32,344 nt of DNA from Alphaproteobacteria bacterium (lineage in GTDB: Bacteria; Pseudomonadota; Alphaproteobacteria; SHVP01): the NCBI GenBank assembly GCA_947473325.1, contig CANJEJ010000015.1, positions 1-32,344 on the forward strand. Direction: 5' to 3'. The notes beneath the pieces are model-generated. The model was not told the origin of the DNA and did no database searches. It saw only the letters and a list, made by a program, of their open reading frames with translations. Each line of letters opens with the position of its first letter. The first letter of the stretch is position 1. Position numbers and translations under genes: made by a program. Shown one piece after another: positions 8,396 to 16,171 of the stretch.

Positions 8396-8956
8396 TCAGG
8401 CCATCGCCGTGCCGGCAGCGCGGTCGCTCAGCAAGGGATAGCGTCGCGGCTGGAAAAGCTGGTAGTGCCACCATTCGTTGCGGTAGTAGTCCCAGCCGGC
8501 GGCGGTCATGATACCCAGCAGGATGGCGCGGTTACGTTGCGCCTCCGGCGAGATGTCAAGGCGACCGTGATGGGACTGCACCACGAAGGCATCGAAGGCG
8601 GTGCCCATGTCGAGTTCGGCGCCGCGTGAATCGGTCAGCGTCAGATCGACGGCAACGCCACGCGAATGGGGCGAACCGCGACGCGGATCGGCGAGGAACT
8701 CGGGATCGGGCGTGTGGCGCCACAGGGACCACTGGATCTCGGTCGGCCGGTAGGCATCGAAGACGCGCACGCCAAAGCCCTGCGCCGTCGCCAGGTCCAC
8801 GGCGCGGGCGAGGCAGCTGGCCGCGTCGGGGTGCAGGAAACAGGCAGGCCGGCGATACACCGGCGCGCCGGTGAAGTTGCGCGGTGTGGCATAGACGATG
8901 TCGAGGCTGACGGCGTGACTCGCCGGTGTGATCTCGACCAGAAGCGGAGAGGCCAT
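8396..8956 (-). CDS. D-alanyl-D-alanine dipeptidase, VanX/DdpX family
   Basis: This zinc dipeptidase family (peptidase M15D) hydrolyses D-Ala-D-Ala. In Gram-negative bacteria the DdpX type is thought to recycle cell-wall D-alanine. The 186-aa product has all the signature residues: Arg70 in DAYRP, the SPHSRGVAVD motif giving zinc ligands His97 and Asp104, and EWWH with catalytic Glu161 and zinc ligand His164. No signal peptide is evident, so it is probably cytoplasmic. The frame is open to 9094 but would then overlap tsaB head-on. The ATG at 8956 precedes the conserved start of the fold; an ATG at 8974 is an alternative. It is 33 bp from divergent tsaB and 10 bp upstream of the deacetylase gene, so the two minus-strand genes are probably co-transcribed. 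Confidence 0.9.
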   Translation of the reverse strand: MASPLLVEITPASHAVSLDIVYATPRNFTGAPVYRRPACFLHPDAASCLARAVDLATAQGFGVRVFDAYRPTEIQWSLWRHTPDPEFLADPRRGSPHSRGVAVDLTLTDSRGAELDMGTAFDAFVVQSHHGRLDISPEAQRNRAILLGIMTAAGWDYYRNEWWHYQLFQPRRYPLLSDRAAGTAMA

Positions 8957-8989
8957 GGCGGCGCACGCTAACATGCAGGGCCCGGCAGA

Positions 8990-9682
8990 ATGAAGGTTCT
9001 GGCCTTCGATACGACGCTGGGCGCCTGTTCGGTGGCGCTGTGGGCCGACGGCGCGGTGCGGGCGGCCGCCTTCCGCCTGCAGCAGCAGGGTCATGCCGAA
9101 GCGCTATTTCCCATGATCGAGTCCGTGTGCGCCGACGCGGGCACAGCCATTGCCACTCTCGATGCCCTGGCGCTCACGGTTGGCCCGGGCACCTTCACCG
9201 GCGTGCGCATCGGCCTGGCGGCCGCGCGTGGCCTGCGCCTGGCGCTGCGAGGCCCGGTTGTTCCCATCCCGACCCTTCGGGCCATCGCGGCCACGGCACA
9301 GCGCGGCCAGGCGCCCCAGCCTGTTCTCGTGGTGCACGACGCCCGGCGGGGCGAGGTTTACCTCCAGGCCTTCGACAATGCTTTGAAACCGCTTGGTGAA
9401 CCGCATGTGGAGCCGCTGACCGATGTCGCCATTGCCTGGCAGGGCCGTGTCGCCCTGCTGGCGGGCACGGCCGCACCGCTACTGGCCGCGATGTGGCCGG
9501 CCGGTGTCATGATCGCAGGCGATCCGACGGCCGAGGGGTTCGGCCTGCCCGATGCGCGGGATTTTGCCGGTCTTGCTGCCGAAGTCTTGCAAAACCGGGG
9601 TGCGGCAGCCTTCGCAGCCGCGCCTTTCCCGGTGTACCTGCGGGCGCCAGACGCCAAGCTGCCCACGCCCCGCACGCCATGA
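8990..9682 (+). CDS. tsaB: tRNA threonylcarbamoyladenosine biosynthesis protein TsaB
   Basis: TsaB is the non-catalytic ASKHA-fold partner of TsaD and TsaE in making t6A37 on tRNAs that read ANN codons. The 230-aa length is standard. Seen: MKVLAFDTTLGACSVALW at the N terminus, the helix HAEALFPMIESVCADAG, the conserved VGPGTFTGVRIGLAAARGLRLAL, and DARRGEVYLQAF. The start ATG at 8990 has a short purine stretch upstream. Its stop overlaps the next start as ATGA (9679-9682), coupling translation to rimI, a frequent pairing. Confidence 0.95.
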   Translation: MKVLAFDTTLGACSVALWADGAVRAAAFRLQQQGHAEALFPMIESVCADAGTAIATLDALALTVGPGTFTGVRIGLAAARGLRLALRGPVVPIPTLRAIAATAQRGQAPQPVLVVHDARRGEVYLQAFDNALKPLGEPHVEPLTDVAIAWQGRVALLAGTAAPLLAAMWPAGVMIAGDPTAEGFGLPDARDFAGLAAEVLQNRGAAAFAAAPFPVYLRAPDAKLPTPRTP

Positions 9683-10179
9683 CGGTCGCGGAGCTCGCAC
9701 CCTCCGATCCGGTTTCCGGCGATTTGCTGAGCGTGCTGCACGGGCGTGTTTTCGCTCAGGGCTGGCCGGCCTCGGCCTTTCACGCATTGCTGCAGATTCC
9801 TGGCACGCTCGCGCTTGTCATGCTCGACGATGGCAGGCCGGTTGGGTTCGTCGTGGCGCGCAGTGTGGTCGATGAAGCCGAGATCATCACCATCGGCGTG
9901 TTGCCGGACCACCAGCGCCGGGGCCATGGGCGCGGCCTGATGGAAGCGGTTAGCCGGCACACGGTCGCAGCGGGGGTGACATCGCTGTTTCTCGAAGTCA
10001 GTGCTGTCAACGTCGCCGCTCGCACGCTCTATGAGCGACTGGGGTTCACCGTGGTTGGCCGGCGGAAGGGCTACTACGAACGGCCGGACGGACCTGCGGA
10101 TGACGCGCTGGTGCTGCGTCTTCGCTTGGCGCCGTCAGGCGCCGGGGCCGCGCCGGATGACGATGGTGTGGGTGCCTGA
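9679..10179 (+). CDS. rimI: RimI-type GNAT N-acetyltransferase
   Basis: This 166-aa GNAT-fold acetyltransferase is most likely RimI, which acetylates the N-terminal alanine of ribosomal protein S18. The acetyl-CoA pyrophosphate-binding motif is visible as IGVLPDHQRRGHGRGLM, followed by LFLEVSAVNVAARTLYERLGFTVVGRRKGYYERP, which is characteristic of RimI including the late tyrosines. The start is set by the ATGA overlap with tsaB. Its last 45 bp overlap the 3' end of the opposite-strand TusA-like gene. RimI of this lineage could act on other protein N termini; the sequence does not decide that. Confidence 0.9.
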   Translation: MTVAELAPSDPVSGDLLSVLHGRVFAQGWPASAFHALLQIPGTLALVMLDDGRPVGFVVARSVVDEAEIITIGVLPDHQRRGHGRGLMEAVSRHTVAAGVTSLFLEVSAVNVAARTLYERLGFTVVGRRKGYYERPDGPADDALVLRLRLAPSGAGAAPDDDGVGA

Positions 10180-10380
10180 ATCGGATGGCTCCACCGACAG
10201 GACAACATGCCCCTGCTCACTGGCCGAGCGCGGCACGTTCTTCAACGGCTCGCCGCCCTTGAGGCGCACCTGCAGCAATTCCCCAGGCTGGAGCCGTTCC
10301 AGCGCCAGCTTGGTGCGAACAAAGGTGATCGGACAGATGTCAGCTGTAATGTCGAGGTAATGAAGGGTCGCGCTGTTCAT
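10135..10380 (-). CDS. TusA-like sulfurtransferase-family protein
   Basis: This is an 81-aa small cytoplasmic protein of the TusA/SirA fold. The family motif around the active cysteine is visible as LDITADICPITFVRTKLALERLQPGELLQVRL, with Cys16 in a CPxT rather than the usual CPxP setting. A glycine-His turn near the C terminus (EQGHVVLSVE) also fits. TusA proteins carry persulfide sulfur for tRNA thiolation and other pathways; the partner here is not identified. I chose the ATG at 10380; the frame is open to 10464, but the extra residues do not look like the family. The gene ends inside rimI on the other strand and is divergent from mucR. Confidence 0.8.
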   Translation of the reverse strand: MNSATLHYLDITADICPITFVRTKLALERLQPGELLQVRLKGGEPLKNVPRSASEQGHVVLSVEPSDSGTHTIVIRRGPGA

Positions 10381-10415
10381 CGGGATCAAGAATATTTCTG
10401 TGCCGGTCTTTGCGG

Positions 10416-10446
10416 TTGCTCTGCAATGCTGAGGAACGGATAATAT
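10416..10446 (+). promoter_or_regulatory. Possible mucR promoter
   Basis: TTGCTC (10416-10421) and TAATAT (10441-10446) are separated by 19 bases, longer than ideal. The AT-rich stretch 10441-10467 upstream of mucR is the kind of T-A-step-rich DNA that MucR proteins bind, so autorepression is possible. This is inference from spacing and composition only. Confidence 0.3.
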
Positions 10447-10481
10447 AGGGATCAATAGTTCCAAATAGAAGGCGGCCAGGA

Positions 10482-10922
10482 ATGGCGGATCAGAACACCA
10501 GCGGCGGCAACCCGAACCTGCTGGCCCTCACCAGCAATATCGTGGCGTCGCATGTCTCCAATAACACGGTGCCGATCGCAGACCTGCCGCAGCTGATTCA
10601 GCAGGTCTATGCCGCACTCTCGAATGTGGGGCAGGGCAGCAGCGTTGCGATTGCATCGCGCCCGCAGCCAGCGGTGCCGGTGAAGAAGTCGATCGCGCCG
10701 GAATACATCATCTGCCTGGAGGACGGCAAAAAGCTGAAGATGCTGAAGCGGCATCTGAAGACAAAATACAACATGACGCCCGAGCAGTACCGCGATCGCT
10801 GGGGATTGCCGCAGGATTATCCGATGGTGGCGCCAAACTACGCGCAGCAGCGCAGCGAACTCGCCAAGAAGATCGGACTCGGCACGACGAAGCGGCGGCG
10901 GCGCAAGCGCCGCGCGGTCTGA
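10482..10922 (+). CDS. mucR: MucR/Ros family transcriptional regulator
   Basis: This 146-aa DNA-binding protein belongs to the alphaproteobacterial Ros/MucR family of H-NS-like regulators of envelope, motility and virulence genes. The N-terminal half (LLALTSNIVASHVSNNTVPIADLPQLIQQVYAALSNVG) is the oligomerisation region. The zinc-finger-like domain is CLEDGKKLKMLKRHLKTKYNMTPEQYRDRWGLPQDYPMVAPNYAQQRSELAKKIGLG, followed by a very basic tail RRRRKRR. Of the four Ros zinc ligands, the first Cys and first His are present, the second Cys is Asp, and the last His is absent (KY). The start ATG at 10482 has CAGGA just upstream. fur lies 48 bp downstream. Confidence 0.95.
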   Translation: MADQNTSGGNPNLLALTSNIVASHVSNNTVPIADLPQLIQQVYAALSNVGQGSSVAIASRPQPAVPVKKSIAPEYIICLEDGKKLKMLKRHLKTKYNMTPEQYRDRWGLPQDYPMVAPNYAQQRSELAKKIGLGTTKRRRRKRRAV

Positions 10923-10960
10923 TGCATCCGAGGTTTCGCGGCACCGCGTCCTTGAGCTAT

Positions 10961-10996
10961 AAGTCGCTTCATGCCTGAAAGTCGCCTCATGCCGGA
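10961..10996 (+). repeat. Imperfect 18-bp tandem duplication at the fur start
   Basis: Two adjacent copies (10961-10978 and 10979-10996) agree at 16 of 18 bases, each containing GTCGCYTCATGCC, so each supplies an in-frame ATG. It probably arose by slippage and adds six residues to the N terminus. Confidence 0.75.
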
Positions 10997-11456
10997 TCGC
11001 CTCGAACGCCTCTGCATCGAAAAAGGTCTGAAAATGACGGGACAGCGGCGCATCATTGCGCGCGTCCTGTCCGAGGCTGTGGACCATCCTGACGTTGAGG
11101 AGGTCTACAAGCGCGCGACCAAGATCGATTCCGGCATTTCGATCGCCACCGTCTATCGCACAGTGCGCCTGTTCGAAGAGGCCGGCATTCTCGAGAAACA
11201 TGACTTCGGCGATGGGCGGGCGCGCTATGAAGAAGCGAGCGACGTGCATCACGATCACCTCATCGATCTGAAGTCGGGCCGGGTGATCGAGTTCCAGGAT
11301 GAGGAAATCGAACGCCTGCAACAGGCCATTGCCTCGCGCCTTGGGTATCGCCTGGTCGATCATCGGCTGGAGCTGTATGCCGTGCCGACGGAAGCCGATC
11401 CGAAGAACGACCTGAAAATGAAAACGACGCGTCGTCCGGCCCTGGGCCGCGATTGA
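10971..11456 (+). CDS. fur: Fur family metalloregulator (alphaproteobacterial Fur/Mur type)
   Basis: The 161-aa regulator has an N-terminal winged helix (GLKMTGQRRIIARVLSEAVDHPDVEEVYKRA, then ISIATVYRTVRLFEEAGILEKHDFGDGRARYE) and a dimerisation/metal domain with the HHDHLIDL motif. The C-terminal CxxC pairs of enteric Fur are absent, as in alphaproteobacterial Fur/Mur proteins, many of which respond to manganese more than iron. Two in-frame ATGs (10971 and 10989) lie in a tandem 18-bp duplication; the first gives 161 aa and the second 155. A TATAAG sequence (10958-10963) lies so close that a transcript from it would be nearly leaderless. mucR lies upstream and an acyltransferase gene 30 bp downstream. 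Confidence 0.93.
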   Translation: MPESRLMPDRLERLCIEKGLKMTGQRRIIARVLSEAVDHPDVEEVYKRATKIDSGISIATVYRTVRLFEEAGILEKHDFGDGRARYEEASDVHHDHLIDLKSGRVIEFQDEEIERLQQAIASRLGYRLVDHRLELYAVPTEADPKNDLKMKTTRRPALGRD

Positions 11457-11486
11457 TCCCGGCGGTGCGGGCCGCCCGATGACTCG

Positions 11487-12314
11487 ATGAAGTACGCGCG
11501 CGCAATTTTGAAGGCGCTGGCGCTGGCAGTATGGACAGGGACGCTGATCCCCGTGCAGGCCGTTGCAGTCGCGCTGCGCTCGCCGCTCGAAGGGCGCGTG
11601 CCGATGATCTATCACCGCGGCGTGGCGCGCATCATCGGCATGAAAGTGGTTGTCATCGGCGACCGCTCGCCAGCGCGCCCGACCCTGTTCACCGTCAATC
11701 ACTCGTCCTGGCTCGACATCACGGTGATCGACACGCTGATGCGGATCTGCTTCGTGGCGAAGCGTGAGGTGAACTCCTGGCCGGTCTTCGGCCTGCTCGC
11801 GCGCCTGCAGCGCACGGTCTTCGTCGAGCGTCGCGCCCAGCGCACGGCGGCGCACAAGGACGAGATGACCGAGCGCCTGAACGCCGGCGACAGCCTGGTG
11901 CTGTTTCCCGAAGGTACGAGCAGCGACGGCAACCATGTGTTGCCCTTCAAGAGCGCTTTTTTTGCGCTGGCCGAAACCCGAATCCGGGATGCTGCCCTGA
12001 CGGTTCAGCCCGTCTCAGTAGCCTATACAGCAATCGATGGCCTGCCGATCGGCCGCGACCGGCGGCCAGAACTCACCTGGTTCGGCGACATGGATCTCGC
12101 GCCGCACCTCTGGGGTGTGCTTTGCCTCGACCGCTTTACGGTGACGGTACAATTCCACGCGCCTGTCACGATCGAGTCGTTTTCGTCGCGTAAAGAACTG
12201 GCGGCGCATTGCCAGGCGGTGGTGGCCAAGGGCCTGTCCGATGCCCTGTCGGGGCGGGTGCATCTGCCGGCCCCGAAACGCCGCCTGCTGGCGCGCCGCG
12301 CCCCCCAACCTTGA
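11487..12314 (+). CDS. 1-acyl-sn-glycerol-3-phosphate acyltransferase family protein
   Basis: This 275-aa PlsC-superfamily acyltransferase acts at the inner membrane. The catalytic HX4D motif is NHSSWLD, and the substrate-binding motif is FPEGTSSDGN. A hydrophobic N-terminal segment (about residues 7-27) would anchor it. The usual role is to make phosphatidic acid, but homologues in this fur-miaB position can act on lyso-ornithine lipid (OlsA) or other lysophospholipids, so no gene symbol is given. The start ATG at 11487 is 30 bp after the fur stop, suggesting co-transcription. The stop codon lies inside a GC-rich hairpin. Confidence 0.88.
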   Translation: MKYARAILKALALAVWTGTLIPVQAVAVALRSPLEGRVPMIYHRGVARIIGMKVVVIGDRSPARPTLFTVNHSSWLDITVIDTLMRICFVAKREVNSWPVFGLLARLQRTVFVERRAQRTAAHKDEMTERLNAGDSLVLFPEGTSSDGNHVLPFKSAFFALAETRIRDAALTVQPVSVAYTAIDGLPIGRDRRPELTWFGDMDLAPHLWGVLCLDRFTVTVQFHAPVTIESFSSRKELAAHCQAVVAKGLSDALSGRVHLPAPKRRLLARRAPQP

Positions 12315-12325
12315 CTCAAGGGGGG
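12303..12325 (+). terminator. GC-rich hairpin over the acyltransferase stop codon
   Basis: CCTTG/CAAGG (12309-12313 and 12317-12321, loop ACT) is extended by C-run/G-run pairing (12303-12306 with 12322-12325) across a two-base bulge. The TGA stop of the upstream gene is within it. There is no T tract, so it may be a processing or stability element rather than an intrinsic terminator. Confidence 0.4.
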
Positions 12326-12407
12326 CCCATGCTAACGTCCCCCGCAGCCCGGACAGGGCCGGCGGGCGCTGCGAAGCCGGTCTTTTCCCCAGGAGCTCTC
12401 GGAGAAG

Positions 12408-13751
12408 TTGCAGAAAAAGCTCTTTATCAAAACCTATGGTTGCCAGATGAACGTCTACGACTCCGCCCGGATGGCAGAGGCACTGGCACCCTTAGGGTAT
12501 GTCCCCGTCGACACGGTGGACGATGCCGACCTCGCGATCCTCAACACCTGCCATATCCGTGAAAAAGCGGCAGAAAAGGTGTTTTCCGAGTTGGGACGCC
12601 TGCGTGTGCTGCGCAATGAACGCGAAAAGCCGCTGCTGATCGGGGTGGCGGGCTGCGTTGCCCAGGCCGAAGGCGCCGAAATCCAGCGCCGCGCACCCTT
12701 TGTCGATCTTGTGGTCGGCCCGCAGACCTATCACCGCCTGCCTCACCTCGTGGCCCAAGCGCTGCATGCGCCGGTGGTCGACACCGACTTCCCTGCCGAA
12801 GACAAGTTCGACCTCCTGCCGACGGAGCGGTCGGTCGATGGCCCGGCCGCCTTCCTGACGGTGCAGGAAGGTTGCGACAAGTTCTGCACCTTCTGCGTCG
12901 TTCCCTACACCCGCGGGGCCGAAGCCTCGCGCCCCCTGCGCCAGGTGCTGGATGAAGCCTGCCAGCTTGCCGCCAAAGGTGTCCGCGAAATCACCCTGCT
13001 TGGACAGAACGTCAACGCCTATCACGGCCTCGATGAAAATGGCCGGCCGGCCTCACTCGCCACCCTGATGCGTGCACTCGCCGCCATTCCCGGCATCGCC
13101 CGTCTGCGCTACACCACCTCGCACCCGCGTGATATGGGCGACGACCTAATCGCCGCACATCGCGACTTGCCCGCGCTCATGCCCTTCCTGCACCTGCCGG
13201 TCCAATCGGGATCCGACCGGGTCCTGGCCGCGATGAACCGGCGCCACAAGGCAGACGACTATCGCCGCATCGTCGGACGGTTGCGCGACGCGCGCCCGGA
13301 TATCGCGCTGTCGAGCGACTTCATCGTCGGCTTTCCCGGCGAAACAGATGCCGATTTCCGCGCCACCATGGCGCTGGTCGAAGAAACCGGTTTCGCTCAG
13401 GCCTTCAGCTTCAAATACAGCCCCCGCCCCGGCACACCCGCGGCCGAAGCCGCGGACGCCGTTGACGAAGCCGCGAAATCCGAGCGCCTAGCCGAGCTGC
13501 AGGCATTGCTCCTGCGACAGCAGACGGCCTTCAATGCCGCCTGCCTCGGCCGCACCCTGCCGGTGCTGCTGGAAAAGCCGGGCCGTCATCCCGGCCAGCT
13601 CGTCGGCAAGTCGCCCTATCTGCAGGCGGTCAGTGTCGTCGGCTTGAACGAAGGCATCGGTAGCGTCGTTGATGTCATGATCGACACGGTGCTGTCCAAC
13701 AGCCTGTCCGGCGTTCCCGCCGGCCGCCCTGCCGCGGACCGCGCCGCATGA
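12408..13751 (+). CDS. miaB: tRNA-2-methylthio-N6-dimethylallyladenosine synthase MiaB
   Basis: MiaB is a radical-SAM methylthiotransferase that adds the 2-methylthio group to i6A37 of tRNAs reading UNN codons. All six cluster cysteines are visible: Cys12, Cys48 and Cys83 in the N-terminal UPF0004 domain ([27 protein letters not shown]), and Cys156, Cys160 and Cys163 in [17 protein letters not shown]-terminal TRAM domain fits the 447-aa length. Translation starts at TTG 12408, supported by GGAG upstream and by the conserved [12 protein letters not shown] directly after; no ATG precedes it usefully. phoH starts 10 bp downstream. Confidence 0.97.
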   Translation: MQKKLFIKTYGCQMNVYDSARMAEALAPLGYVPVDTVDDADLAILNTCHIREKAAEKVFSELGRLRVLRNEREKPLLIGVAGCVAQAEGAEIQRRAPFVDLVVGPQTYHRLPHLVAQALHAPVVDTDFPAEDKFDLLPTERSVDGPAAFLTVQEGCDKFCTFCVVPYTRGAEASRPLRQVLDEACQLAAKGVREITLLGQNVNAYHGLDENGRPASLATLMRALAAIPGIARLRYTTSHPRDMGDDLIAAHRDLPALMPFLHLPVQSGSDRVLAAMNRRHKADDYRRIVGRLRDARPDIALSSDFIVGFPGETDADFRATMALVEETGFAQAFSFKYSPRPGTPAAEAADAVDEAAKSERLAELQALLLRQQTAFNAACLGRTLPVLLEKPGRHPGQLVGKSPYLQAVSVVGLNEGIGSVVDVMIDTVLSNSLSGVPAGRPAADRAA

Positions 13752-13761
13752 GGCACCGGGT

Positions 13762-14769
13762 GTGAGCACCGCTTCGGAAATCGAGGTTCGTAACGCGCCG
13801 CAGATCGTCGCCTTTGACGACAATGCCCTGCTTCCGGCCCTATTTGGTCAGCACGATCGCCACCTTGCGCGCATCGAACAACTGCTCGGCGTCACTTTGT
13901 CATCGCGTGGCAATCACGTCGCCATCGCCGGTGATGCCGCCGCGCAGAAGGTGGCGCGCGCGGTGCTGCTGACGCTGTACCAGCGTCTCAAGCGCGGCCT
14001 CGACGTCACACCAGGCGAAGTCGATGGGGCCGTGCGGATGGCGAATGCTGAATCCTCGGGTGGTGCTGGCATGGACGATGGCGATGCGGTCATCCGAACC
14101 CGCCGGCGCACCATCAATGCGCGCTCACCGCGCCAGCGCGATTACCTGCGTGCCTTGCTGTCGCACGACCTGACCTTCGGCCTTGGCCCCGCCGGCACCG
14201 GCAAGACCTATTTGGCCGTCGCCGTCGCCGTCCAGATGCTGACGAGCAACCGCGTCAGCCGCATCATCCTGTCGCGTCCGGCGGTGGAAGCAGGCGAGCG
14301 TCTCGGATTCCTGCCCGGTGACCTCAAGGAAAAGGTCGATCCCTACCTGCGACCGCTCTACGACGCGCTCTACGACATGCTACCCGCCGAACAGGTAGAG
14401 AAGCGGCTGGAGACCGGCGAGATCGAAGTGGCGCCGCTGGCCTTCATGCGTGGCCGCACGCTCGCCAACGCCTACGTCATTCTTGACGAGGCGCAGAACA
14501 CCACGCCGATGCAGATGAAGATGCTTCTCACCCGGCTGGGTGAAGGCTCCAGCATGGTGGTCACAGGCGACCTGACGCAGATCGACTTGCCGCGCGGCGT
14601 GCAATCCGGCTTGCGCGAAGCGATCACGGTGCTGAACGGCGTCGAAGGCATCGCCTTTGTCGAATTCTCCGACACCGATGTCGTACGCCACCCGCTGGTG
14701 GGTCGCATGGTGCGCGCCTATGACGCCTATGAACGCAGCCAGCCAGGGCACGACCCGTCGAAGCCATGA
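13762..14769 (+). CDS. ybeZ: PhoH-like ATPase (YbeZ)
   Basis: This 335-aa PhoH-family P-loop protein is typically encoded beside ybeY and linked to 16S rRNA maturation and quality control. Walker A is GPAGTGKT at residues 142-149 and Walker B is VILDEAQN at 239-246, with the conserved PLAFMRGRTLANAY just before. MVVTGDLTQIDLP is a further family motif. A short KH-like N-terminal region (residues 30-90) precedes the ATPase core. The start is GTG at 13762. Its stop overlaps the ybeY start as ATGA (14766-14769). Confidence 0.93.
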   Translation: MSTASEIEVRNAPQIVAFDDNALLPALFGQHDRHLARIEQLLGVTLSSRGNHVAIAGDAAAQKVARAVLLTLYQRLKRGLDVTPGEVDGAVRMANAESSGGAGMDDGDAVIRTRRRTINARSPRQRDYLRALLSHDLTFGLGPAGTGKTYLAVAVAVQMLTSNRVSRIILSRPAVEAGERLGFLPGDLKEKVDPYLRPLYDALYDMLPAEQVEKRLETGEIEVAPLAFMRGRTLANAYVILDEAQNTTPMQMKMLLTRLGEGSSMVVTGDLTQIDLPRGVQSGLREAITVLNGVEGIAFVEFSDTDVVRHPLVGRMVRAYDAYERSQPGHDPSKP

Positions 14770-15254
14770 GCGTGGCGATCGCCGTGACCATCGAAAGCGA
14801 CATATGGGCCGCGCGGCTCCCCGACGCCGAGGCGCTGGTGGAAGACGCCGCGCGCGCCGCGCTGTTGGCGGCGCCACCGTCGATCGACCCGGCTGAACTC
14901 AGCATTGTGCTGGCCGACGACGCGCTGGTGCAGACGCTGAACAGCACCTATCGCGGCAAGGACGCGCCCACCAACGTGTTGTCCTTTCCGCAGGAGCCGA
15001 TCATGCTGCCGGGCATCCCTGCGCCGCTCGGTGATGTCATCCTGGCCTTCGAGACCATCGCGAGCGAAGCCAGCGCGCAGGGCAAGACGCTCAACGACCA
15101 TGTTACCCATCTCGTCGTGCACGGCGTGTTGCACATCGTGGGCTTTGATCACGAAACTGACTTGGACGCCGAAACGATGGAAGATCTTGAGCGCCGTATC
15201 CTGGATGTCATGGGCGTGGCCGATCCTTATCGCCTCGACGGAACCCTGCAATGA
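14766..15254 (+). CDS. ybeY: Endoribonuclease YbeY
   Basis: YbeY is a zinc endoribonuclease required for 16S rRNA 3' end processing and 70S quality control. The 162-aa product has the diagnostic HLVVHGVLHIVGFDHE motif, whose three histidines bind zinc, and the upstream NSTYRGKDAPTNVLSFP. An acidic tail with DLERRILDVMGVADPY follows. Start and stop both lie in ATGA overlaps, with phoH before and corC after, so the genes are translationally coupled. Confidence 0.96.
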   Translation: MSVAIAVTIESDIWAARLPDAEALVEDAARAALLAAPPSIDPAELSIVLADDALVQTLNSTYRGKDAPTNVLSFPQEPIMLPGIPAPLGDVILAFETIASEASAQGKTLNDHVTHLVVHGVLHIVGFDHETDLDAETMEDLERRILDVMGVADPYRLDGTLQ

Positions 15255-16171
15255 GCGACCCCAACACGACCAAAGCGCCAGGCGAAGACGAGCCGCCGCG
15301 ACGACAGCGCTCGGTCGGTGTCTGGCTGCGCTCCCTTGTGAAGCGCGGCGAGGATTCGTCGCTGCGCGACGACCTACTGGAGCTGATCGAGCAGCGCGAC
15401 GACGCCGACCGCGAGATCGGGCCGGAAGAGCGCATCATCCTGTCCAACCTGGTGAAGCTTGGCGAGTTGCGCGTCGATGACGTGATGATCCCGCGGGCCG
15501 ACATCATCGCCATCGATGCAACCAGCACACTCGACGGCGCGATCAAACTGTTCCGCGAGGAGTTTCACTCTCGCTTTCCCGTCTACCGCGACACGCTCGA
15601 CAATGTTGTGGGCATGATCCACATCAAGGACCTGATGGCCTTCTGGGGCAACGAACGCGAGTTCGACCTACCCGGCATTGTCCGCGAAGTTCTGTTCGTG
15701 CCGCGTTCGATGCCGGTTCCCGATCTGCTGCTCCGCATGCGCACCAAGCGCGTGCACATGGCGATCGTCGTTGACGAATATGGCGGTACCGACGGCCTCG
15801 CCACAATCGAAGACCTGGTCGAAGCCATCGTTGGCGAGATTGACGACGAGCATGACGAAATCGAGGTGCCGCTGATCGTCGAGGCGCGCAAGGGCCTGTT
15901 CGAGGTCGATGGCCGCGCCGAAGTCGAGGAGCTCGAGCAACGCCTAGGCGTCGACTTCCTGCCCGAAGACCGCGATGAAGACATCGACACGGTTGCGGGC
16001 CTGGTTGCCTCGCTGGCCGGCCGCGTGCCGCAGCGTGGTGAGGTTATCTCGCATCCGGACGGCATCGAGTTTCAGGTTGTAGAGGCTGATCCGCGCCGGG
16101 CTATCCGGCTCCGCGTCCGCCGCGTCGAAGCCAAGCGCGACGCGCCCGCACCCGCTGCCGGAACGGCATGA
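15251..16171 (+). CDS. corC: CorC/HlyC-family CBS-domain protein
   Basis: The 306-aa protein lacks membrane helices and has the CorC layout: an N-terminal charged region, tandem CBS domains (about 80-200; VDDVMIPRADIIAIDAT, then FPVYRDTLDNVVGMIHIKDLM, then MAIVVDEYGGTDGLATIEDLVEAIVGEIDDEHD) and a C-terminal CorC_HlyC domain (about 215-295). Such proteins bind ATP or AMP and have been tied to magnesium and cobalt efflux, although the biochemical role is unsettled. ATGA overlaps join it to ybeY (15251-15254) and lnt (16168-16171), an order shared with E. coli ybeZYX-lnt. Confidence 0.93.
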   Translation: MSDPNTTKAPGEDEPPRRQRSVGVWLRSLVKRGEDSSLRDDLLELIEQRDDADREIGPEERIILSNLVKLGELRVDDVMIPRADIIAIDATSTLDGAIKLFREEFHSRFPVYRDTLDNVVGMIHIKDLMAFWGNEREFDLPGIVREVLFVPRSMPVPDLLLRMRTKRVHMAIVVDEYGGTDGLATIEDLVEAIVGEIDDEHDEIEVPLIVEARKGLFEVDGRAEVEELEQRLGVDFLPEDRDEDIDTVAGLVASLAGRVPQRGEVISHPDGIEFQVVEADPRRAIRLRVRRVEAKRDAPAPAAGTA

